Positions 9,946 to 21,343 of a DNA stretch of 64,000 bases are shown here, in pieces. Source of the DNA: Paraphoma chrysanthemicola (Eukaryota > Ascomycota > Dothideomycetes > Pleosporales > Phaeosphaeriaceae); assembly GCA_020744225.1 (NCBI GenBank), contig JAGMWG010000027.1, positions 310,001 to 374,000 of the forward strand, read 5' to 3'. The position numbers were made by a program, and so were the translations under genes. Below the pieces are notes generated by a model. The model saw nothing but the letters and a program-made list of their open reading frames with translations, ran no database searches and was not told the origin of the DNA. The stretch's first letter is position 1. Every line of letters begins with the position of its first letter.

Positions 9946-12449
9946 ATGCCGGGTTCTAAGAAGCCGCGAAAGACGTCTCGGTCGCCCTCGACGGCCGAGC
10001 AGGCTCCCGACCTGAGCATCACCGCCGATGACCAAGTCTACCTGCATGCTGCCGGTTACAACGAGGCACCCGACCGCGGGCTTATACACAGTTTTGCCCG
10101 CTTTCGCTCCTCGCCACTCGATTTCATCCGAGAAGTCTCGTTGCATTTCTCGGGCACAGGATGGCGATCGTTCGATGACCACATCGGCCAGCCTGAATTC
10201 TACTCAGGCTTCTCTGAGGACATGAAGGCACGCGTTCTGAGCAGTCCCATGCTCGTCGCAAAGGTGCGCGAACTTGCGAACAAGAGGGTCGAGGTCGAGG
10301 CGAAGGAAGGGCTACTGGGAGAAGAGGCACAGAAAGGGGAAGGCGTGGGCGAGAAAGACGTGAAAGCCAAGAGAAAGCTTCAAATTGAGGAATCGCTTAT
10401 GGAAGTGAGCGAGGGGTGGACCGACAGCATGATATGCAAGATGGAGTCCAAGGGCTTCATTCGAGGCGCATACTACTTTGCAACACAGCTCCTGACAAGG
10501 GCATACCACCAAGGTGTCCATGTATCGAGCGAAGAAGTACTACGGCTCCGCGCCGTTGCTGAAAAGGCGGCCAAGGACAAGCACTCCATCATCTTCCTGC
10601 CTTGCCATCGCTCACATGTCGACTACGTGAGTTTGCAGATCATCTGCTACAGATTAGGCCTCGCATTGCCCACCGTCGTTTCTGGGGACAACCTGAACTT
10701 CCCCGTCGTTGGGTCCTTCCTACAGCACGCGGGTGCAATGTGGATACGAAGGAGCTTCGGAGACGATCAATTGTACATCACGCTGGTTCAAGCTTACATC
10801 GACACATTGTTGCAATGTGGATACAATTTGGAATGCTTTGTCGAAGGGGGACGGAGCAGGACGGGGAAGCTGCTACCTCCCAAGTTTGGCATATTGAGCT
10901 ACATGCTAGACTCCATCGCCAGCGGGAGAGTCGAAGATGCCATCATATGTCCGGTCTCTACACAGTACGACAAAGTCATTGAGGTGGATTCTTACATTAG
11001 CGAACTCCTCGGCCAACCCAAGCCTAAAGAGAACCTCATGGATTTCCTCTCCGCATCCTCTGTCCTTTCCCTCAAGCTTGGCCGTGTGGATGTTCGATTC
11101 CATGAGCCATGGTCGCTACGCTCCTTTATCAATCAGCAGCGCGAGCGATTCAGCAAGCTCCCGCAACAGCTCGATACCAAGGAAGATCGGCTGCGCCTGC
11201 TACGAACCTTAGGTTACAAGGTACTTTCCGAGATCAACGATGTCTCGGTGGTCATGCCGACTGCGCTAGTCGGGACTGTTCTCTTGACGCTCCGTGGAAG
11301 AGGCGTTGGCAAGGCAGAGCTGATCAGAAGAGTTGAATGGCTTTCTGAGCGCGTACGGGCACAGGGTGGTCGAGTCGCCCACTTTGGCAACCTCCCAACA
11401 AGCGTAGTAGTAGATCGAGCCCTCGAGGTGCTTGGTCCAGGGCTTGTTGGCCTGGTTCCTGGTCTGCCCGAGGACACGTTCTATGCTGTAGACCGGTACG
11501 TGCCGGTAATCATATCACTGCTATTACTGCTAACAAGTCCTGCAGCTTTCAGCTGTCCTTCTACCGTAACATGACTATTCATCTGTTCGTCCTGCAAGCT
11601 CTTGTCTCTGCTGCCATGTACACCCACGTCAAGCAAGGCGGAGGGCCTGAAAACCAGCGCATCTCCTACAACGACCTGCACACTCAGGTCTACTTCCTGT
11701 CACAACTGTTCCGTGGCGAGTTCATCTTCCCTACCGAAGGTCTAGATCATAACTTGAACAAAACTCTGGATGGGTTAGAAGCAGACAACGTCATCAAAAT
11801 CACAAGATCAGAAAGCCTGGACGGCAAGGGAGCTATTCAGTGGGTCGAGCTCAGCGATGCAGAACGAGAGACTGGGCGCGAGAACTTTGATTTCTACTGC
11901 TTCCTAATCTGGCCTTTCATCGAAGCAGCCTGGCTGGGCGCAATGAGCTTGATGATGCTCACACCACCTCTCACGCAGGGCACGCAAAGCACGTTGCTCG
12001 ACCAAAAGAAAGTGCAAGATCACGCTCAGCTGTTTGGAAAGACGCTCTACCATCAAGGCGACCTGTCCTACTTCGAAGCTGTGAATAAGGAGACACTGAA
12101 GAACGCATACACGCGGTTTGAAGAGGAGGGCATGATCATAGTAAGCAAGTCAAAGGAGTCAAAGTCGCCCAGTATACGCCTGGCGGAGGACTGGACGCCT
12201 GTCCGCGGCTCCAAGGGCATCATTGCAGACGGCCCGCTCTGGAGATTTGCCGAGCGTATCAGTGCAAGCAGGAGGGAGGGTAAAAACCGAAGAGACGGCG
12301 CAACGGTACAGCACCGTGTTCTGACGCTGGCGGACGTTGTTGGCGCATCTCTGTGGGAGGATGGAGTGCCTAGCACCGGCGAGGCGGAGCATGCGACAGA
12401 AACAAAGGCGAAAGCGCGGAGAAAGAGGGGGAGCATGGCGAGGCTGTAG
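9946..12449 (+). CDS. Glycerol-3-phosphate/dihydroxyacetone-phosphate acyltransferase, peroxisomal type
   Basis: Two exons, 9946-11495 and 11546-12449, giving 817 residues. The PlsB/GNPAT-type acyltransferase core is clear: the HX4D catalytic motif HRSHVD with His at about residue 221, then LPTVVSGDNLNFPVVGSFL, AMWIRRSF, the FVEGGRSRTGK phosphate-binding motif (about 300-308), and ICPVSTQYDKV. The family acylates glycerol-3-phosphate or DHAP at the sn-1 position, the first step of glycerolipid or ether-lipid synthesis. The C-terminus is Ala-Arg-Leu, which fits the peroxisomal targeting signal 1 pattern, so a peroxisomal DHAPAT-like enzyme is the best reading. A mitochondrial or ER GPAT cannot be excluded, since ether lipids are not reported as abundant in ascomycetes. 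The C-terminal 30 residues are basic. Confidence 0.88.
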
Positions 12450-12690
12450 GTGTATGTATCATTACAAGGTCAAGGCATTTCTCTTGTGCAAGCAACATAG
12501 ACAATCTCCATCGATCTTATGTTCTCGGTTAGACTTGACGTGGCCCAGGATTCGAGCCAGGTTCAAGCGCGCCACGCGGTCCTGCGTCCTGCACACAAGC
12601 GTAATCATGCATGAGACGAGCTGCACGGATCGACAGCCTTCGGCTCAACTTTCCTCGCTGCGGTTTCATTGCACGCCTGTCGCGACCAGC

Positions 12691-14344
12691 TCAAAATATT
12701 TCCCAAAGACTCACTTTGCCGTCTTTGGCTCCTGCGACAACCCAATGCTTGAGCTGCGTCAGCTCTTCTCGCTGCCTTTGCAGCTTTCCGAGCCCAGTTT
12801 CTCGTTTCGTTACCTCATCCTGCACCGTGTTTGCTGCCTCATCGTCTTTGTGGAGATGCTCAGGCTCTAGAATTTGGGCAAAATCGACGGCGTAGACACC
12901 TTCCTTGTGCCACTTCAACACCGCCACCTCCTTCAGCGTCTTGGTGCTGTAGATCCGAATACGACTGTCCCAGCCTCCGGTCGCGATGACGCGACCGTCG
13001 GACCGCACGCGGAGGGACTGCTGGCCAGCATGTCTGGTGTTGGTGGTCCTGTGCGGTGGTTGTATAGTGACTACCACGGGTGCGCTGGGCGGAGGCAGGG
13101 AATTGAGCTGTGGCGCGGCGGAAGAGAGGAGCGATGATAGTCCTGCGTACTGCGGTGTTACCACCTGTGACGTTGGAACGGGTTGTTTCTCAAAAGCGAT
13201 GGCATGGTTTTCTGAGACTGGGTCGGAAGGTGACAGCTTGTCATCAGTCAACAGAGTCGACTCGGGCGTCGTTGCTGTGGATTCTCCAGCTTGATCCCGC
13301 GGGTTTGTGGACTCGGCAGCAAGACGGCTTATCCCACCTGCTTCTGCTTTTGATACCTTCGATGTCGTTTGCAGGTGATGATCACCGAAAGCCGCCTCAG
13401 GAATCCGATGCGCGGCGATGTTAGCATCCGCAGATGAAGTGTAGTAGGTCTTGGAGTCGGGGGACAGGTCCATCGCCAGGATAGGCTGCGTGTGGGGTTG
13501 ACTCAAATACACAAGCTGGGCAGTTCCAATGCTCGAGGAGTGGAGCAGTGATATCTGATGTACTGCTGTGAAACCTCCTTCATACCCTGCGAGCACTAGA
13601 AGACTCGTCGAGAGGGGTGGTATGATAAGCTTCACAGCCATGACCATGCCTGTACATGTCAGATTCCACACCAGTGCAATGTTTCAACACTTACCAGTCT
13701 CGGTGATGGATACTTTTGGCACGACAAATCTGAGCTTCTCGTCCGGCAGCTGATAGACGTTGATTTTCTTGTCGTCCGTTGAAGGGGTGGCCACCAGAAT
13801 GGATTCGCTCCTGGGGGCTTTCGACTTGTTCTTTTCAACATCATCTCTCCGCGCGGTCGTCTCTGACAGGGGTTCGGGACAGGTTGAAAAGGCACAGAAA
13901 TTCAAAGTGTTGACTGGAAGCGTGTGCAGCAGCCATGGCTTTGAGCGTGGCGTTGTGACAGGCTCCGCAGGCAGCACAGTGGAGAGTGCTATTTCGTCTG
14001 AAGCACGGAGCTGCCAAACCCTGAGATTGTTGTCACGGCCATGACTGTCGTGAAAGGGTGGTCAGTACTTTGATTAGAACGAAGAAAAATGTCGAGGCTC
14101 ACGTTATGAACTTGTCATGACCCCATTCCTCGGTGCCCAGAATAGCGGCACCGTGCGCTTTCCACACAGCTAGTGCACGCTTCGTCTCGACCTTCCAGTA
14201 CACGACCCAGCCGTCGGCATCGCCAGTGAGCAGGCGGCTGTTCTGGTGGACGAATTTGACACTGTGTATCTGCGCGACGTGGCCGCGAAGTATGTAGCTG
14301 GGCTGGGCTGGCGGCAGTGCAGAGGCCTGGCGCTCCACGGCCAT
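12691..14344 (-). CDS. ASA1: ASTRA-associated WD40 protein Asa1
   Basis: Three exons: 14103-14344, 13695-14044 and 12691-13649, giving 516 residues. WD40 repeats are visible: YILRGHVAQIHSVKFV...LLTGDADGWVVYWKV near the N-terminus, HDKFITHGRDNNLRVWQL across the first junction, ILAMDLSPDSKTYYTSSADANIAAHRI in the middle, and VIATGGWDSRIRIYSTKTLKEVAVLKWHKEGVYAVDFA plus HWVVAGAKDGKVSLWEIF at the end. A Pro/Ser-rich loop (about residues 290-375) interrupts the propeller. Asa1 is a subunit of the ASTRA complex with Tra1 and the Tel2-Tti1-Tti2 chaperone, affecting PIKK stability and telomeres. The identification rests on the repeat layout and the LLTGDADGWVVYW / C-terminal LWEIF signatures. Confidence 0.85.
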
Positions 14345-15783
14345 GTGCGAGCGTGGGGGTGGAGTGAGGTTGGAGGGCGAGGCAAGACGGAACGAGCGAT
14401 CGCCAAGCTCGAGCAGTGTGGGTCAGAGGCGGCCGCCAGACACCTGTCAGAGGAACAGACTTGTCGCAAGTGGCATTGATGCGAGTGCGCAAGGATTCTG
14501 CTCATGCAGCGCACACTGCACGAGCGGTGGTGTTGACGGTCGCCCGTTTACAAATGCCAGGCTATGTTTAGACAGCAGCGGAGTGCGTGCCAGGCCGAGA
14601 GGCGACTGCATGGACAGAACGGGAACAAGTATTGGACACGCGGCCCTCAAGGCAGTGGTGAGGAAGACTTGGGCCGTCGACACAGACGAGCACAGCTGCA
14701 GATGGTGAATGAAGGACGAGCGCTGCCACGACGCCGTCATGACGAAAGACGAAAGTCGCCATTGCGCATTTGGGGATGCGGTCCACGGGCGTGCGAAAAG
14801 AGCAGCGATTGCCGGGGATGTGCAGCCGCTGTTTATTTTAGGAGTAGCTTATTCGCGATGGACAAGGGTCCAATGCGCCGCTCGCGCTGTGCTCGTCGGC
14901 GAACGGCTTGCTGGCAGCACTGGGCAGCCTCAGTACAGCAGTGATGGACATCTTCAGGGTCCATGTCGCCGAACAGAATAACACGCAGAGACATGTTCCC
15001 GTCGTCGATGGCTTGGCTCCGCGATGCTGGCTGGCTCCCGCGAGGTGAGAGGCATCTGCTGAGCCGATGCTAGCGCCTCCAAGCCGTGCAGCGCTGTTGC
15101 CATGCTTCGCTGCTCCAAACGTCGTCCGCGGAGGCGCCGTCTTCTCGTGCATTTCTCATTCAGACCTCACCCTGACAGTGTCAGATGCGCCTGCAGCTGC
15201 GCGTCGCTCTCCTCTCCCACCAGGCATCGCGACGCCCACCGGCTACGCCTGCCCAAACTGCCCCGCGTGCTAGCCCGATCGCGCCGAGCTGAAGGACGCC
15301 CGGGAACTCCAGCCTTCGTCATCGCCCCCAGGGCTGCATTATTGATTCGAGTCGAGAGTCTAGCTCAGCTTTGCACCGGCGCGCCAGTTCCCTGAATTCG
15401 TCGCCGCGGTGCGCATCCAGCACTTGGACTCTCCTCCGCCTGTTCTAAGCACTTGCTGCCCTTTGAAGCCTGCGTCCACTGCTCTCGTCCCCATTTTCGA
15501 CCGCATACTCAACTTGCCAACGGCATCAGCCCCTGTTGACGACACACGCATCCCTCTTCCACCAGTGCATGGCATATCCGCGCATTCTTCGCCCGCGATT
15601 ACCGTGCCCTTGTCCCTGCCATCGGCGCATTGATCATAAGCCAGCCACTCAATCAAACCTGCATTCCCTGTGATCCAGCTGTCGTCACAGCACCATCGCT
15701 GCCCGGAGGTGTTTAGCCTCCCGGGCGTAGCAACCACAGCGCGCCGGCGTTGAGAGAAGTGCTGTCTTGGTTGAACCAAAGCC
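14345..15783. promoter_or_regulatory. Long divergent intergenic region (ASA1 / Zn2Cys6 regulator)
   Basis: About 1.4 kb with no supported gene. A long, probably partly transcribed 5' leader is likely for the regulator gene: the 300 bases before its ATG are C/T-rich. I see no tRNA, repeat array or convincing upstream coding exon. Confidence 0.45.
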
Positions 15784-17935
15784 ATGGCAACGACCGTGAC
15801 TCCTCCTCCAAGCGACCCTTCCCCTGGCGGGAGACCTGCCAATTCTAAGAAGAGAGAGAGCGATGCCACCCCGGACGGAAAGCCGAAGCGCACGCGCACC
15901 GGCTGCCTGACGTGTAGAGAGCGCCATCTCAAATGCGACGAGACGAAGCCGACGTGCAATAACTGCGCCAAGTCCCAGCGCGAGTGCAACTGGGGCAAGA
16001 AGCTCAACTTTCTCGACACTACGTGCGAGCGGAACGCATACATCATACCAAAGGGCGTCGACTACTGCATAGCCTTCCAGGACGAGTCACGCATCATAGC
16101 GGGCGAGTATGTGGGCGGACGGGAGATGTATCCGCTCGAGGATGCCGACGACCACGTCCCGCTGGGAAACAGTGGTTTTGACATGGGGCCACCTCCTCAA
16201 GCGTCCGCGCGCCAGCACCTCCCCGCGATGCCAGGCATGGCGCCTGAGCCGTATCCCCAAACGCAGCACAACTATGGTTATGACCACCATCGAGCCCCGC
16301 AGCAACATCACACCCGAGCCCGTAAGTTCGACTGGACGAATTGAAGCATCATCGTGTCCCTGCGCCCAACACTCCGAAGCCCTTCGCTTGCTGACGGCCC
16401 TAGACTCCAGCTACTCGAACCCGACCCCTTCCCCGTACACGATCGAGCATTCCGCAAGCCCTGCGCCAGCACCATCCCGCGATTACCTGAAGAGCCAGGA
16501 AGAAGTCTTGTACATGCAGGTCTTTGTCGAAGAAATTGGCATCTGGATGGACAGCATGGATGCCCACAAGCACTTCTCGCGCCTGCTGCCGTTCCACGCA
16601 CTGAATGAGCCCATGCTCCTCCATGCTTTTCTCGCGTGTGGTGCACGGCATCTAGCTCTCGTTAATCCCAAATACAGCGAGGAAAAGGCGCTGCACTACT
16701 ATGATGTAGCCACGCGGGACTTGTTGCATTCGTTGCAGGATCCGGACAGAGACACCATATTGTGTGCAACCACCGCTGTCATCCTGAATGTGTACGAGAT
16801 CATGGGCGAACGAGCCCTGCAACGCATGAACCACATCGCCGGAGCTCGCGCCCTGATCAAAGAATGCCGATGGAACGCAAGATCAACCGGCATCGGAGCT
16901 GCTTGCTTCTGGCTGAACGTGGGCATGGAAATCCTTAGCTGCTTGCACTTCAATTGGCAGGTTGCATGGGACCCCGAGGACTGGGGCATTGAGATGGACT
17001 TTACTCCAGAGACCGAGTCGGGCAAAGAGGAGGTGTGGACTCATCGCATACTGTACATTGTCGCCAGGACTTGCAACTTCCGCGCGTCGATACCGCGTAA
17101 TGCTGATGTTGCAAGGCAAACCATGCACGACCGGCACGCCGAGTGGGCCCGACTAAAAGACATGACGGACAGATGGAATGAAAATATCCCCCGAACCATG
17201 CACCCCATGGCATACTTGTATCCGGGTCAAACGCTCTCTGGATCTGCCTTCCCCGAGGTGTGGCTGGTCAAGAGGACATCCATTGTAGCACGGCTGTTCT
17301 ATCACACGTGCTTGGTGCTCTTGGCGCAGATCAATCCGCTTCAAGGACCGAACGAGCCAGAGATGTGGGCGATGCTCGAACAGAACTCGAAATTCATCTG
17401 CGGCATCAGTGCGCATGTCAAGGACCGCGGTGTCGCAAGTGTTGCGCTTCGGTCGCTTGCAATTGCCGGAGAGTGCTTGACCGATCGACGAGAGCAGGAG
17501 GAAGTGCTTCAGATATTCGATAAGATACGACAAGAGACGGGGTGGCGTGTGGGCTTTGTCAATACCGAATTAAAGCAGAAATGGGGTTGGGATACACCGC
17601 AAGAACAGGAACAGCAGAAACCGCAACAATTGCAGCAAACCAATGGGCACGTGCAGGACGCTCACATGGCCTTTCAACAACAGCAAATTCAGCAGTCACA
17701 GATGATGGCCCAGCAACAAATGCCGCCATCCACAATGCCTCCCGCTCCTATGCAGCCCAGGCGACCTCCAGCTTTTGGAAACCCGCTTCTCGTCGCCGAT
17801 TTCAACATGCCGCAACATCCTTACCAGACGCACTATGTACCGGCAAACATCGTGCAGCAGCAGCAACAACCGCCATCATTATTGCAGCCACCGCTCACTG
17901 GAATGAATGGATATGGTGGCCAGCAATTTTATTGA
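15784..17935 (+). CDS. Zn2Cys6 fungal transcription factor
   Basis: Two exons, 15784-16321 and 16404-17935, giving 689 residues. A GAL4-type binuclear zinc cluster runs from Cys41 to Cys69 with spacing C-X2-C-X6-C-X6-C-X2-C-X6-C, preceded by basic residues (GKPKRTRTG). The middle (about 245-560) reads as a Fungal_trans_2-type regulatory domain: a QEEVLYMQVFVEEIGIWMDS segment, a PMLLHAFLACGARHL segment and an AGARALIKECRWNA segment. The C-terminal 130 residues are Gln/Pro/Met-rich, a likely activation region. It is expected to be a nuclear DNA-binding regulator; target genes cannot be told from the sequence. The 82-base intron removes an in-frame TGA and the second exon is picked up at the TAG before ACTCCAGC. 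Confidence 0.9.
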
Positions 17936-19443
17936 GCTCTTCGTCGATGACTCTTTGGTGCTTTTCTTTACTGTATTTGTACTTTCCAGAGCGGCCTTTT
18001 CATATTGGTGCGTCCCATCAGGTTTGGGCGTGTCTCCAGATATTTGTGGCATAAACGAGCGTAGGTTGGAAGTCGTTTGTTTGATTCCTTCTGCAACATC
18101 GCAAGGAAGAGTTGCGAAAAGCGAAACCTAATGATGTTATGAGTACCATCTGCGCACGATAGTGCCTTGTAGGCGGAGCTAAGGCCAGAACATATCATAT
18201 ATATACCCGTGGAGACAGGGCAATTGCATACATGTTTGTTGACGTCGTAATGGCTTGTGCTCGCTCACCTTCACTCTCGATTTTGGTGCAATTGTGCCAG
18301 ATTGATTAATGACACCTCCGCAATTTGTCCCGAGAAGAACGTAGGGCATTCTTGAGTGAAGACCTGCTTCAATTAACCCTACCAGCGTGTCATGAGGGGC
18401 CATGATGGTGCTCAAGTCGGCTACGACGAGCGTAGTCGAGGCTATCAGGGTCCTCAAGGTGCGGTATAAGGACGTCCAGTCGCCAGGACAATGAGCTGCG
18501 AAGTCGTTGAGGACATGTGCAGATCCTCCAAACCTCGAATTCGCTTCCCGCCAATCGGCCACTGTCTCTCAGCCCTCGACCGAAGACTACCCCATGGTGA
18601 CAACTTCTGACCTCACTAAACTTCCGTCTGCCCCGCGCTAGACCCCGCACCCGTCGAGCAACCGTGCATCGATTTTAGTGACTTGGCTTGTAGTAGCCAT
18701 CGTCTCTTTGAACAAGGACCAAATGATGTTCAGCGGACCCGCCGAAGAGACGACTGAGTGGTCCCGTTTGGTCGCACAGTAGTCGCTCGTAGCATCTAGG
18801 CACATGTCTAGCATTGGACCCAACCGGCTGGGGAAGTCTGGGGAACACGCGCTTGCACAACCTAGGAAAACTGGCGTTGCTCCTCGATAGACACAGACCC
18901 CGCGACCGCGAACAAGGCATCCAGCACCGCTCGGCATTAAGGATCCCCGCATGGGACAAGCAGGAGCCGCATGCGGAAGATCTGCCTGAGGCTAAGCGTG
19001 GGCCACTTTCATTGGCTAGTAGCTGCACATATCTGGACACTCATATGCAAGGCGGAGGGTGGCTGAGGGCTCGCGCAAAAGGCATGGGAAAGATTCGTCT
19101 CGCCTTCGCGCTCGACCGACGCATCCGCAAGCTGCACTGGTCCCTGATCTCCGACTCCGAGTTCTTCTCCTGCTCATGTGAGCGGCAACGAGGATGCAGC
19201 GTGGAGCGCAGGCCCGAACGTTTGCTGTCGATCAAGACGAGCGCAACTCATCATCAAGCAGTATTTTTTTTTGTAAGCCCGATCAGCTGGCAAATGACGT
19301 GGTGAGACCAAATGGCTGTAGGAAATTTTCTTCTTCGATAGCTTCGTAGGGCAGAGCTGGCAACGACCGTGGACTGGTATTTCCGTTGAGGACAAAAAAG
19401 ATCAGGAGATATAGCTACCAATTCGGGCCTGACGTCAAGCCAC

Positions 19444-19454
19444 CCCACCCCAGA
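19444..19454 (-). promoter_or_regulatory. Adjacent CreA-type (SYGGRG) motifs
   Basis: CCCCAC and CCCCAG lie side by side on the plus strand, which on the minus strand read GTGGGG and CTGGGG, both fitting the SYGGRG consensus of the carbon catabolite repressor CreA. They lie about 590 bases upstream of the alcohol dehydrogenase ATG. Paired sites are what functional CreA targets usually have, but short GC motifs occur by chance. Confidence 0.25.
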
Positions 19455-19912
19455 ACGTGCACTCGCGTTCACCCCTCAGACCACAACGGCAGGCAGTACC
19501 CATGCTTTCTGGGTTGATGTATGCAGACCAACGTCAGACCACCGTGTTATGCCCGCACGCCGGTGTGCTTCAGCCCACTCGGGCCTACCGTGAGATACAC
19601 AAGCTCACGCTATCGAGTCTGTCCACCCATCCGATGCAGCATCATCCGACGGCCCACCATGTCTGTCTACTGCTCTGTCAGTATCTACCCCTCCATTGGG
19701 CCCACTGCATCACTGTGCCACGCAGCCCATTGGCCAATGGCACAGCTACCTCGCGATGCTTTCCCTCCGGCAAGCCGACTGGAAGGCTGGAGCTGTCCAT
19801 GGATGAGAGGAGCGTGTTGCGACCTCGAGGCTGCTGCTTGTTTCCATTTTGAGACCCTGGCCGATGGTGCTTGTTGTGAGTGGAGTCTGGATTTAGGGCT
19901 CCGCTTTACATG

Positions 19913-19919
19913 TATAAAA
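19913..19919 (+). promoter_or_regulatory. TATA box of the alcohol dehydrogenase gene
   Basis: TATAAAA about 119 bases upstream of the ATG, followed by a C/T-rich then A-rich leader. This is a classic arrangement for a strongly expressed fungal gene. Confidence 0.65.
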
Positions 19920-20037
19920 GGGCTGCGTTCTACTTCTCGATGATATGACCAGCTCGCAATCAGGCCTTCCAACTTCACTACTCCCTTTACAATCCACCAA
20001 CTTCGAAGCACTTTTACAACATAGACAAAGTTCAGAC

Positions 20038-21343
20038 ATGGGTTCCATTCCAACTGAGCAATGGGCGCAGGTCATTGAGAAGACTGGTGGCCCCGTCGAA
20101 TACAAAAAAATCCCAGTGCAGAAGCCAGGTCCTGATGAGGTTCTCGTGAACATCAAGTACTCTGGTGTCTGCCACACCGATCTCCATGCCGTCAATGGTG
20201 ACTGGCCTCTGGTGAGTTCTACCCGCAAACCATTGACACGCGGCCCCAACAGGGACCCATTGTTGCAGTCATTTCTGTGTTCTTGTACTGAATCTTTTCC
20301 AGCCCACCAAGCTACCTCTTGTTGGGGGCCACGAAGGCGCAGGCATAGTCGTCGCCCGTGGTGATCTCGTCACCGACGTCGAGATTGGTGACTATGCCGG
20401 CGTCAAATGGCTAAACGGATCATGCTTGGCCTGTGACTTCTGCCAGCAAGCCGACGAGCCACTGTGCCCAAAGCCCCTTCTCTCTGGCTACACTGTCGAT
20501 GGTACCTGTAAGTATGGCCGCGATGCACATGTGGGCGTCTCTGAATCACTTCGCTCAATTTCGGTTTCCTTCAAGGAATACGGATTTGTTGCAGGCGGTT
20601 TCCCAAACGACCCTGACGGGCACCTCGCTTTCTCTCTATACTCAAGCTAATAGGTCGGTACAGTCCAGCAATACTGCATTGCTAAAGCTGCGCATATTGC
20701 CCGCATTCCCAAATCGTGCGCTCTCGATGCCATCGCACCTGTGCTCTGCGCAGGTATTACCGTCTACAAAGGACTGAAGGAGTCTGGCGCGAAGCCAGGC
20801 CAATTCGTCGCCATCGTCGGTGCTGGAGGTGGTCTTGGTTCGCTTGCCTTGCAGTACGCGCGAGTCATGGGTCTTCGCGCCATCGCCATCGACACCGGTG
20901 ATGAGAAGAAGAAGATGTGCACAGAGCAGCTCGGCGCCGAGACATTCGTCGACTTTGCGACTTCCAAGAATGTCGTCGCCGACGTGCAGAAGGCTACACC
21001 TGATGGCTTGGGTCCTCATGCGGTCATTCTCGTCGCTGTCAACGAGAAACCGTTCCAGCAGGCGGCCGAGTACGTCCGACCCCGTGGCACCGTCATCTGC
21101 ATCGGTCTCCCGGCTGGTGCCTATCTGAAGGCTCCTGTATTCGAGTCCGTCATCAAGATGATCCGCATCCAGGGCTCATACGTTGGCAACCGCAAGGACG
21201 GTGCAGAGGCCATTGACTTTTTTGCTCGTGGACTCATCAAGGCTCCGTTCAAGGTTGTCGGTCTTTCAGAACTGCAAATGGTCTACGACAAGATGCACAA
21301 GGGCGAGATTGCTGGACGTTACGTGCTGGACACTTCTAAATAG
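20038..21343 (+). CDS. Zinc-containing alcohol dehydrogenase (ADH I type)
   Basis: Three exons: 20038-20211, 20303-20507 and 20664-21343, giving 352 residues, the usual length of fungal tetrameric ADHs. Catalytic zinc ligands: Cys45 (GVCHTDLH), His68 (GGHEGAG) and the Cys in APVLCAG. The structural zinc cluster is in CLACDFCQQADEPLC (four Cys). The NAD-binding Rossmann motif is GAGGGLG. It interconverts ethanol (or other primary alcohols) and acetaldehyde with NAD(H) in the cytosol. Strong TATA box, possible CreA sites, and isolation between gene-poor flanks suggest its own regulation by carbon source; that is inference. The second intron (156 bases) is longer than most in the window. Confidence 0.95.

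Larger units (their letters stand above)
17936..20037. other. Gene-poor region upstream of ADH
   Basis: About 2.1 kb without a gene I can support. Several frames of 60-165 residues occur on both strands but none shows domains, and none pairs with plausible splice sites into a longer protein. The proximal 700 bases should hold the alcohol dehydrogenase promoter (see separate entries). Confidence 0.5.

Noticed and set aside
12530..12600. tRNA-like stretch with GTGGC/GCCAC pairing and a TTCGA-like box
   Set aside because: No acceptor, D or anticodon arms can be built around it.
15360..16046. 228-residue minus-strand frame opposite the Zn2Cys6 regulator
   Set aside because: It covers the antisense of the zinc cluster and leader and shows no domain; antisense artefact.
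18179..18650. Two overlapping minus-strand frames in the gene-poor region before ADH
   Set aside because: No recognisable motif and no splice sites that connect them; left uncalled though a lineage-specific gene cannot be excluded.
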